Assembly (NCBI RefSeq): GCF_014174255.1
Contig: NZ_JABEQJ010000016.1
Span: forward strand, 44,350 to 108,349
Direction of reading: 5' to 3'
DNA from: Gluconacetobacter sacchari
GTDB lineage: Bacteria; Pseudomonadota; Alphaproteobacteria; Acetobacterales; Acetobacteraceae
DNA length: 64,000 nucleotides
In this document: piece by piece, positions 29,724 through 39,147 of the stretch
Layout: every line of letters begins with the position of its first letter
Numbering within the stretch: the stretch's first letter is position 1
Translations under genes and position numbers: made by a program
The notes under the pieces: generated by a model
Database searches by the model: none
What the model saw: only the letters and a program-made list of their open reading frames with translations
What the model was told of the DNA's origin: nothing

Positions 29724-30938
29724 ATGACCTCGGAGGAGCCCGGCTTCGCCACCCGTACCGGCCGGCTGGAATCGCCCGCGACCATCGCCATGGCGGTGCG
29801 TGCGCGGGCGCTGCGGGCCGAAGGGCATGAGGTGCTGTCGCTGGCGCTGGGGGAGCCGGATTTCGCGACCCCGCGCGCGGTGATCGAGGCCGCGCATCGG
29901 GCCGCGCTGGACGGGCAGACGAAATATCCGCCCGTCGATGGCACGCCGGCGCTGAAATCCGCGATCGCGCGCAAATTCGCGCGGGAGAACGGGCTGGAAT
30001 ACGCGCTGTCGGAGATCATGGTTTCCAACGGCGGCAAGCAGGTGATCTTCAACGCCTTCATGGCGACCATCGATGCCGGCGACGAGGTGGTGATCCCGGC
30101 GCCGTACTGGGTCAGCTACCCGCTGGCGGCGCGGCTGTTCGGCGGGGTGCCGGTGATTGCCGAATGTCGCGAGGAAGACGGGTTTCGCCTGACCGCGCCG
30201 GCGCTCGCGGCCGCCCTGTCGCCGCGCACGCGCTGGGTGGTGCTGAACTTTCCCAGCAACCCGACCGGCGCGGTCATGGGGCTGGCGGACCTGGAAGCCA
30301 TTGCCGAGGTGCTGCGCCGTTATCCGCGGGCCTGGATCCTGTCCGATGAGATCTATGAGCATCTGGTCTTCGACGGCGCGCGCCATCATGCCCTGGCCGC
30401 CGTGGCGCCGGATCTGGCATCGCGCATCCTGACGGTGAACGGGGTATCGAAATCCTATGCCATGACGGGCTGGCGCGTCGGCTATGCTGGCGGACCGGAA
30501 CGGTTGATCCGCATGATGACGCGGATCCAGGGTAACGCGACCTCGGGCGTCTGTTCGATTGCGCAGGCCGCCGTCGCCGCCGCGCTGGATGGGCCGGCCT
30601 CGCTGATCGTGGAAATGCGCGATACCTATGCGCGGCGTCGCACGATGGTGGTCGAGGCCCTGCGCGCCATTCCGGGCGTGACCTGCGCCATGCCGCGGGG
30701 AGCGTTCTATGCCTATCCGGGTATTGCCGGTTGTCTGGGGCGGACCAGCCGGGGTGGCCAGCCGGTGCGGACCGATGAGGCGTTCGCCCGCGCCCTGCTG
30801 GACGAACAGCATGTGGCCTGTGTCCATGGCAGCGCCTTCGGGCTGGGGCCTTATCTGCGGCTGTCATGCGCGACCGGCGACGACGTGCTGCGCGACGCCT
30901 GCGCGCGGATTGCCGAGTTCGTGGACGGGTTGCGGTAA
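29724..30938 (+). CDS. Class I aminotransferase, tandem paralogue
   Basis: 404 residues, same family and layout as the preceding gene: ALGEPDFATP, SNGGKQVIFNA, PAPYWVSYP, NFPSNPTGAVM, LSDEIYEHLVFDG, Lys243 in NGVSKSYAMTGWRVGY, and YLRLSCA at the C-terminus. It begins with an N-terminal extension of about 15 residues. The two proteins align over their whole lengths and most active-site loops, but differ at many positions, implying an old duplication and possibly different amino-acid specificity. A strong inverted repeat follows 21 bases after the stop. Confidence 0.85.
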   Translation: MTSEEPGFATRTGRLESPATIAMAVRARALRAEGHEVLSLALGEPDFATPRAVIEAAHRAALDGQTKYPPVDGTPALKSAIARKFARENGLEYALSEIMVSNGGKQVIFNAFMATIDAGDEVVIPAPYWVSYPLAARLFGGVPVIAECREEDGFRLTAPALAAALSPRTRWVVLNFPSNPTGAVMGLADLEAIAEVLRRYPRAWILSDEIYEHLVFDGARHHALAAVAPDLASRILTVNGVSKSYAMTGWRVGYAGGPERLIRMMTRIQGNATSGVCSIAQAAVAAALDGPASLIVEMRDTYARRRTMVVEALRAIPGVTCAMPRGAFYAYPGIAGCLGRTSRGGQPVRTDEAFARALLDEQHVACVHGSAFGLGPYLRLSCATGDDVLRDACARIAEFVDGLR

Positions 30939-30959
30939 CGGCCCGGGTTGCGTCACGGG

Positions 30960-31007
30960 TTTTTTCAGAAAAGAACGACGGTGAGCGGTCGGAACCTTCT
31001 GAAAAAA
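30960..31007. terminator. Perfect 11-bp inverted repeat with terminal T/A runs
   Basis: TTTTTTCAGAA at 30960-30970 and TTCTGAAAAAA at 30997-31007 are exact inverted copies separated by 26 bases. The element lies between the second aminotransferase stop and the converging PPIase gene. The stem begins and ends with T or A runs, so it may terminate transcription or be one copy of a dispersed intergenic repeat. Confidence 0.45.
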
Positions 31008-31065
31008 TTTCGGGAGGCTTTGTTCGAATATCCGCGCGGTGCGCCGGCGACGGATGGTGCCGTGA

Positions 31066-31962
31066 TTATCTGGCGGCCCCCTGTCGTTTCGGGCGCACGG
31101 GCACCGGAACGTTGCACAGCGCGACGCCGTGGGCCGGGCGGACGAAGAACGGGTCGGTGCGGTTGGCCCGTGCGTCCAGATAGGCCGAGAATGTCGGGCT
31201 GTCGGTGCGCATGACCTGGAGATGCGGCTGTTGCGCGGGGGGCAGGTCGGCGGCGAGCGCGATGTCGCGGATTGCGACATTTTGGGCCTTGTCGGCATAA
31301 AATCCCAGGGCGGCCGTCCCGCGCGGCAGCGCGCCGAGGGTTTCCATGCCTGTCAGGACGCGACCCACGACGGCGAGATTGCGGTCGAGCTGGCGCGGCG
31401 CCTCGCCGTTGACCACATAGAGTTCCCGCCCGTCGCCGGTATCGGGCGGCATGTCGCGCCCGACGCCGACCATGCCGTAGCATTGTGGCAGCCACGCTCG
31501 CTCGCCCTCCGCCGCTACCGGCCAGCTTGTGGCGAACCCGGCCGCCGGGGCATAGGGATCGGTAAAGCCGAGCGGATGAAAGGAGATTCCCTGGCGCGCG
31601 CGATCATATTCGGCCGGCGGGTGGGCGACGAAGCCGGCAGGCGGCTGCGCCTTTTCGTCGCGCGGGGCCCATTGCACGACGTAATTGTCCTGCACGCGGA
31701 TGATCGCCCCGCCAGCCCACCGATGCGCGCGCGCCAGATGCACGATATTGCCGACATGGACCGGCGCGAATTGCGGTGCGAGTTCGATCGCGACTTGCCT
31801 GCCGTCGGCCAGCGTCATGACCAGGAGCCGGTCCGCCGGCACGTCGGCCCAGGCGGTGTCGGGCGCATGCGCCACGATATCGGCGGGACTGAGATGGGGA
31901 CCGGGTGCCGCGGACGCCGCGTTCGGCAGGAGCAGGGCGAGGATCGGCAGGATACGGCGCAT
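31066..31962 (-). CDS. Exported cyclophilin-like peptidyl-prolyl cis-trans isomerase
   Basis: 298 residues with a short signal peptide ([19 protein letters not shown]). The mature part resembles the cyclophilin family: [31 protein letters not shown], where the acidic loop and PxxVxNF-like region are recognisable, [16 protein letters not shown] in place of the usual FHRVIxxFMxQGGD, and a GVGR...[13 protein letters not shown] region. It would fold periplasmic proteins. The active-site arginine and glutamine of classical cyclophilins are only partly conserved, so activity could be weak. The ATG at 31962 was chosen because it places the signal peptide at the N-terminus. Confidence 0.75.
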   Translation of the reverse strand: MRRILPILALLLPNAASAAPGPHLSPADIVAHAPDTAWADVPADRLLVMTLADGRQVAIELAPQFAPVHVGNIVHLARAHRWAGGAIIRVQDNYVVQWAPRDEKAQPPAGFVAHPPAEYDRARQGISFHPLGFTDPYAPAAGFATSWPVAAEGERAWLPQCYGMVGVGRDMPPDTGDGRELYVVNGEAPRQLDRNLAVVGRVLTGMETLGALPRGTAALGFYADKAQNVAIRDIALAADLPPAQQPHLQVMRTDSPTFSAYLDARANRTDPFFVRPAHGVALCNVPVPVRPKRQGAAR

Positions 31963-32182
31963 GGTGGAGATCTTGCCCGCGATACGAGGGCTCCGGCAAG
32001 GCGAAAGCGGAATGATCGCGCGGTGCGAACGGTGCGCCCTCGGGGGAGAGAAAAGTGTCACGCGACACTATAGCGATATGCCGGAAGTGTTTCGGCCGGT
32101 TAGGAGTCATGCCGTCCAGATCGTCGATGACGGATCGTGCGCGGCGTGTCGCCGAGGCATCGCTTTCCGGAGGAGCGTCGCA

Positions 32183-32578
32183 ATGAGCACGACATATCGC
32201 TCCGCGCTGTTCGCGCTGGTGCTGGCGGGCGCCGTACCCCCGTCATCCGGCGCGCGTGCGGAAACCGGGCATTTCCCGCATGCCGGCCAGCGCGTAAAGG
32301 TCAGCTACGGTGTCCTGACCGCGATCATGACGTATGAGAAGGACGGCACGCACGTTTCCTTCCGCGTCGTCGACGGGCTTCACAAGGGCGGGCACGCGAC
32401 CGTGCCGTTTGAATGGATCAGGACCGGTCCGGACGCCTATCTCATCGATTTTACCGAGCCCGACCGCTCGACGGCCATTCACTACGACGATTTCGCCTCC
32501 GGCCGTTCGGAGGTATTCTTCACCACCCCGGACATGGTATTCCACCGTCTCCACGGCACCTTGCAACCGGTCGAATGA
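32183..32578 (+). CDS. Small exported MoaF-like domain protein
   Basis: 131 residues with a signal peptide ending near GARAETG. The rest is a compact beta-rich domain: FPHAGQRVKVSYGVLTAIMTYE, VSFRVVDGLHKGG, DAYLIDFTEPDRSTAIHYDDF. It is reminiscent of the MoaF-like calycin domain, in which a beta-barrel binds a small ligand; the match is by pattern only. Its stop is four bases before the GTG of the MFS gene, so the two are probably co-transcribed. Function unknown. Confidence 0.6.
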   Translation: MSTTYRSALFALVLAGAVPPSSGARAETGHFPHAGQRVKVSYGVLTAIMTYEKDGTHVSFRVVDGLHKGGHATVPFEWIRTGPDAYLIDFTEPDRSTAIHYDDFASGRSEVFFTTPDMVFHRLHGTLQPVE

Positions 32579-32582
32579 TGGC

Positions 32583-33797
32583 GTGACACAGGATACATTT
32601 CGGCTGTCGCCGGCGCTGACGGGCATTTTTGCCGCCGTCTGCGGCATGACGGTGGCCAATATCTATTACGCCCAGGCCCTGATCGGGCCGATCACGCGGG
32701 ACCTGGCGATCGCGCCCGCCTGGGCCGGGATCGTGGTGACGCTGACCCAGCTTGGGTATGGCGCGGGGCTGTTTCTGATCGTGCCGCTGTCCGATCGCTC
32801 GGAGAACCGGCGGCTGGTCCTGATGACGGTCGCGGGCCTGGTCGCCAGCCTGGCCGGCGCGGCGCTCAGCCCGTCCGCCCCGGCCTTCATGCTGTGTTCG
32901 GTCGCGGTCGGGCTGTGCGCCGTGGGGTCGCAGATCCTGTTGCCGCTGGCCACGCATTTCGTGGCGCCCGAACTGCGCGGCCGCGTCATCGGCAATATCA
33001 TGGGCGGCCTGATCTCGGGCATCATGTTGGCCCGGCCCCTGGCCAATGCCGTGGCGGCAGCCCTGGGGTGGCGTGCAGTCTTCTGGGTTTCGGCGGTCAT
33101 GATGGCACTTGTCGGCGGCGTGTTGTGGCGCGTGCTGCCGCGTTATGTGCCGGCGCAGCGGATACGCTATCGGTCGCTTCTGTGGTTCATCGGGCATCTG
33201 CTGGTCGAATACGCGCCGTTGCGCCGACGCATCGCCTATCACGGGATTCTCTTCGCGGTGTTCAACATGTTCTGGACGGCGATCCCGCTGATGCTGCATG
33301 CCCGTTTCGGGCTGGGGCAGGGCGGGATCGCCCTCTTCGCGCTGGCGGGGGCCGGGGGAGCCCTCGCGGCGCCGCTGGCGGGGCGACTGGCCGATGCCGG
33401 CTATACACGGGCGGCGACATGCGGCGCGATGGGCATCATCGGCGTGGCGTCGCTGATTTCAGGCTGGGCCGCCGGCGCGGGGTGGCTCGTATCGCTCGCG
33501 GCGATGGCGCTGATGCTCGATGCGGGTGTCCAGACCAACCATATCGTCAGCCAGAGGGTGGTCTATGGCCTCAACGACCGGGCGCGGGGGCGGCTGAACG
33601 CGGCGTATATGACGGCGGTGTTTCTCTGCGGGGCGGCGGGATCTTCCGGAGGGGCCGCGCTCTACAGCGCATGGGGATGGTGGGGATTCGTGATCGCCGC
33701 CGTCGTGCTGTGTGGCGCGGACCTGGCGCTCTTCGCGCTGGAAATCGCGTATGGCCATGAAAAGCCGGTTTCGCTGACGGCGGCGCGGCGATCGTGA
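32583..33797 (+). CDS. MFS transporter (drug/metabolite efflux type)
   Basis: 404 residues with about 12 hydrophobic segments and no large soluble domain. The N-terminal NIYYAQALIGPITRDLAIAPAWAGIVVTLTQLGYGAGL and the loop 2-3 motif PLSDRSENRRLVL match the YnfM/YgaY-like proton-driven efflux group. The GTG at 32583 was chosen because the frame upstream overlaps the small exported protein gene. Substrate is not predictable; pairing with an exported MoaF-like protein may mean a shared ligand. The stop lies 13 bases before the converging ABC-F gene, and two copies of GCATGC at 33801-33806 and 33815-33820 could form a small shared hairpin. Confidence 0.83.
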   Translation: MTQDTFRLSPALTGIFAAVCGMTVANIYYAQALIGPITRDLAIAPAWAGIVVTLTQLGYGAGLFLIVPLSDRSENRRLVLMTVAGLVASLAGAALSPSAPAFMLCSVAVGLCAVGSQILLPLATHFVAPELRGRVIGNIMGGLISGIMLARPLANAVAAALGWRAVFWVSAVMMALVGGVLWRVLPRYVPAQRIRYRSLLWFIGHLLVEYAPLRRRIAYHGILFAVFNMFWTAIPLMLHARFGLGQGGIALFALAGAGGALAAPLAGRLADAGYTRAATCGAMGIIGVASLISGWAAGAGWLVSLAAMALMLDAGVQTNHIVSQRVVYGLNDRARGRLNAAYMTAVFLCGAAGSSGGAALYSAWGWWGFVIAAVVLCGADLALFALEIAYGHEKPVSLTAARRS

Positions 33798-33810
33798 CGC
33801 GCATGCGGAT

Positions 33811-35433
33811 TCAGGCATGCAGCCCTGGTGCTTCGCGGCCCGTCCGGGCCACATAGTCGGTATAGCCGCCGTCATAGCGATGAAGCCCGTCGGGCGTCAG
33901 TTCCAGGACCCGGTTCGAGAGCGCGGCCAGGAAATGCCGGTCGTGCGAGACGAACAGCATCGTGCCGTCATAATCCGCGAGCGCGGCGATGAGCATTTCC
34001 TTCGTCGCGATGTCGAGATGGTTGGTCGGTTCGTCCAGCACCAGGAAATTCGGCGGATCGTACAGCATCAGCGCCATCACCAGGCGCGCCTTTTCGCCGC
34101 CGGAGAGGACGCGGCACGTCTTGTCGATATCGTCGCCGGAGAAGCCGAAACCGCCCGCCAGCGCCCGCAATGATCCCTGGGCGGCCAGGGGGAAGGCGTC
34201 GTTCAGGGTCTGGAAGATCGTGCGATCGCCGTCCAGCAGGTCCATGGCGTGCTGGGCGAAATAGCCCATCCTGACGCTGCCGCCGAGGGTGACCGTGCCG
34301 GCATCGGGCTCGGCGGTGCCCGTCACCAGTTTCAGCAATGTCGATTTGCCCGCGCCGTTGACGCCGAGCACGCAGCAGCGTTCCTGCCGGCGGATCAGCA
34401 GATCCAGGTCGCGATAGATCGTTCTGCTGCCATAGCTCTTGTCCACGCCGCGCAGGGTGGCGACCGCGTCGCCCGATCGCGGAGCCCGCGGGAAGGTGAA
34501 GGAGAGGGTCTGGCGACGCTTCGGCGGCTCGACGCGGTCGATCTTGTCCAGTTTCTTGACCCGGCTCTGCACCTGCGCGGCGTGGGAGGCGCGGGCCTTG
34601 AAGCGTTCGATGAAGGCGACTTCCTTGGCCAGCATCGCCTGCTGGCGGTCGAACTGCGCCTGCTGCTGCTTTTCGTTCATCGCGCGCTGCTGCTCGTAGA
34701 ATTCGTAGTCGCCCGAGAAACTGGTCAGCGTGCCGCCATCGATCTCGATCACCTTGTTGATGATGCGGTTCATGAAGGCGCGGTCGTGCGAGGTCATCAG
34801 CAGGGCGCCGTCATAGCCGGCCAGGAATTGTTCCAGCCAGATCAGGCTTTCCAGGTCGAGATGGTTGCTCGGCTCGTCGAGCAGCATCACGTCCGGCTTC
34901 ATCAGCAGGATGCGGGCCAGGGCCACGCGCATCTTCCATCCGCCGGACAGGCGGCCGACATCGCCGTCCATCATCTCCTGGCTGAAGCCCAGGCCGTGCA
35001 GCACTTCCCGCGCGCGGCCTTCGAGTGCGTAGCCGCCCAGTTCTTCGAACCTGGCCTGGACCTCGCCGAACCGCTCGAGGATGGTGTCCAGTTCGTCGAA
35101 CCGTTCCGGGTCGGCCATCGCCTTTTCCAGTTCGGCCAGTTCCGCGCCGATCCCGGCGACCGGGCCGGCGCCGTTCATGACCTCGGCGACCGCGCTGTTT
35201 CCGGCCATCTCGCCCACATCCTGGTTGAAGAAACCGATCGTGACGCCGCGATCGGTCAGGATCTGGCCTTCATCGGGGTCTTCCTGGCCGGTGATCAGGC
35301 GGAACAGCGTCGTCTTGCCCGCGCCGTTCGGCCCGACCAGCCCGATCTTCTCGCCTTTTTGCAGCGCCGCCGTGGCCTCGATGAAGATGACGCGATGGCC
35401 GTTATGCTTGCTGATGGAGTCGAGACGGATCAT
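33811..35433 (-). CDS. ABC-F family ATPase (ribosome-associated type)
   Basis: 540 residues with two ABC ATPase domains and no membrane segments. Domain 1 has GPNGAGKTTLFRL, LSGGWKMRVALARIL and MLLDEPSNHLDL; domain 2 has GVNGAGKSTLLKL, LSGGEKARLVMALML and LVLDEPTNHLDI. Between them lies a charged helical linker (about 240-310, EQQRAMNEKQQQAQFDRQQ) typical of ABC-F translation factors that enter the ribosomal E site. The SNHLD/TNHLD variants fit the YbiT/Uup-like groups. It probably acts on stalled ribosomes; antibiotic resistance is not implied by sequence. Confidence 0.9.
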   Translation of the reverse strand: MIRLDSISKHNGHRVIFIEATAALQKGEKIGLVGPNGAGKTTLFRLITGQEDPDEGQILTDRGVTIGFFNQDVGEMAGNSAVAEVMNGAGPVAGIGAELAELEKAMADPERFDELDTILERFGEVQARFEELGGYALEGRAREVLHGLGFSQEMMDGDVGRLSGGWKMRVALARILLMKPDVMLLDEPSNHLDLESLIWLEQFLAGYDGALLMTSHDRAFMNRIINKVIEIDGGTLTSFSGDYEFYEQQRAMNEKQQQAQFDRQQAMLAKEVAFIERFKARASHAAQVQSRVKKLDKIDRVEPPKRRQTLSFTFPRAPRSGDAVATLRGVDKSYGSRTIYRDLDLLIRRQERCCVLGVNGAGKSTLLKLVTGTAEPDAGTVTLGGSVRMGYFAQHAMDLLDGDRTIFQTLNDAFPLAAQGSLRALAGGFGFSGDDIDKTCRVLSGGEKARLVMALMLYDPPNFLVLDEPTNHLDIATKEMLIAALADYDGTMLFVSHDRHFLAALSNRVLELTPDGLHRYDGGYTDYVARTGREAPGLHA

Positions 35434-35522
35434 GGGGCCTCAGATGCCGGAAGGGGGGCGGAGCGGGAGGGCCCTTATCGCGCAGCCCTTGCGCCCCGTA
35501 AACCGCCGGCAAGAGGCCGCGC

Positions 35523-36761
35523 TCAGGCCACCCGTGCGGCGGCAAGCGCGCTGAGCGCCGCGATCGTGGGTATGTGCGTGGGGTCAGCCAGCAGGTCGCG
35601 GGCCAGGCGCAGGACGGCTTGCTGTCTTGCCGCGCGGACCGTGCGGTCAGGAAGTGCATCGAAATCGGCGACGTGGGCGTAGCCGGTGAGGCGGCGGATG
35701 ATCTCCAGCGCGGCGAAGGCGATCGTGTCGGCTTCGATGTCGGCGAGGAACTGGTCCTGCACCTGCCGCAGCGATGCGGGGTCGTCGCGGAAAAGGGGGG
35801 CGGCGTAGGCGTCGCCGGATCGGCCCCGCGTGACGGCGTCGGTCCACAAGGTGATGAAGTCCCGCCGGAAATGCGTCCAGAATTGTGCGATGTCGCGCAG
35901 GGCGCGGGTGCGACCCTCGGGCGTGGGGGTGGCGAACAGGTGCATCAGCAGGTTGCCGACGAATAGTCCGCAATCGAAGCCGATCGGGCCGGGGAGGGCG
36001 AATTCGCCGTCGATGACGCGGGTATCGTGCGCCGCCACCATGATCGAGCCGGTATGCAGGTCGCCATGCAGCAGGGCCTGCCGGCAGGTGAGGAAGCGGG
36101 CCTGCATGTGCCCCGCCCGCCGGCGCACCGCCGGATCGGCCCGCAGGTCGGCCACGGTGGCGTCCAGTTCCGGACTGAGCCAGTGATTGCGCGGATGGGC
36201 GTGATACGGGTCGGTCAGCACCAGATCGACGGTGATGCGGGTGAGCGTATGGTTGCGGGCGAAGGGGGCCAGCAGGGCCGATGCCTGCTCGAAGGGGAGG
36301 GCCAGCGGCGAGGTGGGGAAGGTTGCGCGGGCGACGAAGCGGCCGATGGCGGCGGCGGCCTCGGGCCAGTCGCCGCCCTGCATCAGGCCGTGGCGCAGCA
36401 CTACGTGACCGTCCAGGCTTTCGACCACCAGGGCGAACAGGTCGGGGTCGAAATGCAGGAGTTCCGTCGTCAGGTCGCTGACATGCGGGCGGACGGCGCG
36501 CAGATAGGCGGCCTCGAACGTCGTGCGGTCCAGCGGCATCTTCCAGTCGGGATCGACCCGGACATGGGGCAGGGACTGCTTGAAGCAGACGCCGCCGGCC
36601 GGGCCGTCGATCAGGAAGACGTTGTTGAGGTTGCCGTCGCTGACCTCGCGCACCCGCCAGTCCGCCCTGCTGCCGCCCAGGCGCTCCGCAAGGGCGGGCT
36701 GGGCGGCGAGAAACGCGCGGATGCCGGCTGGATCGAGGGTGCGGTAGGCGGGTCGGATCAT
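35523..36761 (-). CDS. mtnK: 5-methylthioribose kinase
   Basis: 412 residues of the APH-like kinase fold. MtnK phosphorylates 5-methylthioribose in methionine salvage. The N-terminal VREVSDGNLNNVFLIDGP (nucleotide loop), KQSLPHVRV, the catalytic loop HGDLHTGSIM and the DGEFALPGPIGFDCGLF metal segment match the family, as does the length (~400). The partner isomerase MtnA is not adjacent, so later salvage genes must lie elsewhere. It is divergent from the MocR gene; the 183-base gap holds an inverted repeat that also matches the nit promoter region. Confidence 0.88.
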   Translation of the reverse strand: MIRPAYRTLDPAGIRAFLAAQPALAERLGGSRADWRVREVSDGNLNNVFLIDGPAGGVCFKQSLPHVRVDPDWKMPLDRTTFEAAYLRAVRPHVSDLTTELLHFDPDLFALVVESLDGHVVLRHGLMQGGDWPEAAAAIGRFVARATFPTSPLALPFEQASALLAPFARNHTLTRITVDLVLTDPYHAHPRNHWLSPELDATVADLRADPAVRRRAGHMQARFLTCRQALLHGDLHTGSIMVAAHDTRVIDGEFALPGPIGFDCGLFVGNLLMHLFATPTPEGRTRALRDIAQFWTHFRRDFITLWTDAVTRGRSGDAYAAPLFRDDPASLRQVQDQFLADIEADTIAFAALEIIRRLTGYAHVADFDALPDRTVRAARQQAVLRLARDLLADPTHIPTIAALSALAAARVA

Positions 36762-36863
36762 GGTGTCGTGTCTCGTAACCGGGGCGTCGGTGGTTCGGAG
36801 GAGCATAGCATGCCGGGCGGGGCGCCGCGCGAGGATGAGGCGCGGGTCTTTCGGTGGAAGAAA

Positions 36864-36901
36864 CCATACAATGTCGCGGATGATTGGGCGGTATTGTATG
36901 G
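36864..36901. promoter_or_regulatory. CCATACAAT / ATTGTATGG inverted repeat before the mocR gene
   Basis: Exact inverted copies of a 9-base element, CCATACAAT (36864-36872) and ATTGTATGG (36893-36901), separated by 20 bases and ending 43 bases before the mocR ATG. The same ATTGTATGG occurs before the Nit1C cluster. This looks like an operator for the MocR protein. Confidence 0.55.
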
Positions 36902-36944
36902 AGACACGAATCCCGGCCGTCGCCGGAGAAAGGTCTTCCGCCCG

Positions 36945-38348
36945 ATGTCGAACCGATCCTATCTCGCGCACTGGAAAGAACAGGTCGATCGCAATGCGGG
37001 GGCGATTTACCTCACGCTGGTCGATGCGCTGGCGCTGTCGATTCGCAGGGGCGATCTGCGGGAGGGGGATCGGCTGCCGCCGCAGCGGACGATCGCGGAC
37101 TATCTGGGCACCAACCTGACGACCGTGACCCGCGCCTTTACCGAAGCGCGGCGGCGGGGACTGATCGACGCCACGGTGGGGCGGGGGACGTTCATTCGCG
37201 TCGGCGCGGGGGAAAGCCACTGGCGGCAGACCGGGCCGGCGGTGATCGACCTGACCATGAACCTGCCGCCGGTGCCGCAGGACCCGCCATTGCAGAAGAT
37301 GATCCAGGCGGATATCGCGGCCCTGCTGAAACAGCAGGATCTGAGCAGCCTGATGTCCTACCGGGTGACCGGCGGCACGATGGAGGAACGCCAGCTCGGG
37401 GCGAAATGGATCGCGCCGGCGGTCGGGCCGCGCCGGGTGGATGAAGTGCTGGTGGCGCCGGGGGCGCAGAGCGCGCTCGCGGCCATCGTCACCACGCTGA
37501 CCCAGCCCGGCGACGTGATCGTGACGGACCGGATCGCCTATCCGGGCATTCGCACCATCGCCGCGCAGTTCGGCCTGATCCTGGCGGGCGTGGACAGCGA
37601 TGCCGAGGGGATGATGCCCGACCAGCTCGACCGGGTCTGCGCGCAGCATCATCCGCGCCTGCTCTACTGCATTCCCACCATTCACAACCCGACCACGGCG
37701 ACCATGTCGCCGCAACGGCGGCGGGATATCCTGGCCGTTGCCCAGTTGCATCATCTGCATGTGGTGGAAGACGATCCCTACAGCCTGCTGATGGACAATC
37801 CGCCGCCCGCGCTGGCGGCGCTGGATCATGGGCGCGTGTTGTACGTCGCCACCCTGGCCAAGACGCTCAGCCCGGGCCTGCGCACCGCCTATGTCGCGCT
37901 GCCGGGCGCGGACATGACGCGCCGGGTCGCCGCCGCGATCCGGGCGATTGCGCTGACCAATGCGGGGCTGCTCAGCGCGCTGACCGCGCGCTGGATGCAG
38001 ACGGGCGAGGCGGACCGGATCCTGAACGCGATCCGCAAAGAGCTGCGCCTGCGCCAGTCCGTCGCGCGTCGGATCTTGGGGGAAGGACACTGCATGCATC
38101 CCGATGGCCCGCATGTCTGGCTGAAATTGCCGGACTGGTGGGGCAGCGCGGATTTCGTGGCCTATGCCCGTCGCCGGGGGCTGGCACTGGTGCCCAGCAC
38201 AGTGTTCACGATCAGCGGCGAGCCACCGCAGCGGGCGCGGATCGCGCTGGGCAGCGCCCCGGATGCCGCGAGGCTGGAAGAGTCCCTGCGTGGGGTCCTC
38301 TCGGTGCTTCAGCATAAGCGTTCGCCGGGATTCGCCGATATCGTCTGA
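36945..38348 (+). CDS. MocR-type (GntR-aminotransferase fusion) transcriptional regulator
   Basis: 467 residues: GntR winged helix at about 15-85 (LPPQRTIADYLGTNLTTVTR and ARRRGLIDATVGRGTFI) joined to a fold-type I aminotransferase-like domain from about 105 (PSP lysine motif VATLAKTLSPGLRTAYV). MocR proteins use bound PLP and a ligand to switch binding to repeated promoter elements. The ATG at 36945 is the sensible start; upstream frame is antisense to mtnK. The gene lies between mtnK and the Nit1C cluster, and the ATTGTATGG element found at both its own promoter and the nit promoter suggests that it regulates itself and nit. The ligand might be an amino or nitrile compound (inference). Confidence 0.87.
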   Translation: MSNRSYLAHWKEQVDRNAGAIYLTLVDALALSIRRGDLREGDRLPPQRTIADYLGTNLTTVTRAFTEARRRGLIDATVGRGTFIRVGAGESHWRQTGPAVIDLTMNLPPVPQDPPLQKMIQADIAALLKQQDLSSLMSYRVTGGTMEERQLGAKWIAPAVGPRRVDEVLVAPGAQSALAAIVTTLTQPGDVIVTDRIAYPGIRTIAAQFGLILAGVDSDAEGMMPDQLDRVCAQHHPRLLYCIPTIHNPTTATMSPQRRRDILAVAQLHHLHVVEDDPYSLLMDNPPPALAALDHGRVLYVATLAKTLSPGLRTAYVALPGADMTRRVAAAIRAIALTNAGLLSALTARWMQTGEADRILNAIRKELRLRQSVARRILGEGHCMHPDGPHVWLKLPDWWGSADFVAYARRRGLALVPSTVFTISGEPPQRARIALGSAPDAARLEESLRGVLSVLQHKRSPGFADIV

Positions 38349-38637
38349 ACGGATCGCGCGTCCCGAGATAAAGATGCGCTGTGTTCACGAATGCGTGATA
38401 TTTAAAATTATTGATAACAATGGGTTGTCGGGTGAGGCCTCTATTGTACCCATTCTAATCTTGTATTGTATGGGATTGGAGTCGTCGTTATCCGGCGCCT
38501 CGCCACCATTGTCTTCATTGTAATGGAGGGGTGGCGCATACAAAATTTTACCTCGCGTCCGATCCCGTGCCACGACATCTCCCGTCAGGGCGGCTTGCCT
38601 CTCGCCGCCGGATAGTGATCCAGACAGGAGATCCATC
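38349..38637 (+). promoter_or_regulatory. Nit1C promoter region with repeated ATTGTAyss elements
   Basis: A 289-base AT-richer gap. ATTGTACCC (38443-38451) and ATTGTATGG (38465-38473) are direct repeats whose starts are 22 bases, or two helical turns, apart, the arrangement favoured by MocR regulators. The second copy is identical to the element before the mocR gene. Further downstream CGCCAC...GTGGCG (38501-38535 area) could form a leader hairpin. No gene is seen here. Confidence 0.55.
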
Positions 38638-39120
38638 ATGCCGAAAGTCGAACACGCCCCTCATAAGGATGGCGATATCTTCGTCGATTATGAAAACAAG
38701 GTTTTCGAGGATGTCAAAGCCGATCCGGGCGAGAAGGCGCTGGTCACGTTTCATACCGTTGCGTTCGAAGGTTCGATCGGGTTCGTCAATCTTCTCCAGG
38801 CGACACGGCTGATCCGGAAAGGGTTTGAAACCTCCGTGCTGCTTTATGGGCCGGGCGTGACGCTGGGCGTTCAGCGCGGCTTTCCACGCCTGGGGGACGA
38901 GGCCTTTCCGGGCCATATGAACTGCAACAGGCAGATCGCGAAAATCATCGAAGAGGGCGGCAAGGTCTATGCCTGCCGGTTCGCGCTTCAGGCGCTGTAC
39001 GGCCATGGCGAGCCGTCGCTGATTCCGGGCATCACGCCGATCAATCCGCAGGATGTGCTGGACCTGCTGCTGCTGCATCGCCGGGACAATGCCTTCATCC
39101 TGGATACCTGGACGCTCTGA
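38638..39120 (+). CDS. nitB: Nit1C cluster protein NitB (MSMEG_0572/sll0783 family)
   Basis: 160 residues of an uncharacterised family that is found almost only next to Nit1C nitrilases. Features are [43 protein letters not shown] and a C-terminal [20 protein letters not shown] (quoted in parts); the overall alpha/beta pattern resembles DsrE-like proteins. It has no signal peptide or metal motif. As the first gene of the cluster it follows directly after the region with the MocR-type repeats. The exact function is unknown. Confidence 0.82.
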   Translation: MPKVEHAPHKDGDIFVDYENKVFEDVKADPGEKALVTFHTVAFEGSIGFVNLLQATRLIRKGFETSVLLYGPGVTLGVQRGFPRLGDEAFPGHMNCNRQIAKIIEEGGKVYACRFALQALYGHGEPSLIPGITPINPQDVLDLLLLHRRDNAFILDTWTL

Positions 39121-39147
39121 CGGCCGATCGCGGGGAGGACCATCGGC

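Noticed and set aside
33811..35433. ABC-F ATPase as an antibiotic-resistance gene
   Set aside because: The linker and motifs fit housekeeping translation-factor ABC-F proteins, and there is no resistance context.
38385..38639. Minus-strand 84-codon frame in the nit promoter region
   Set aside because: Overlaps the promoter and start of nitB, lacks a ribosome site and has no recognisable product.
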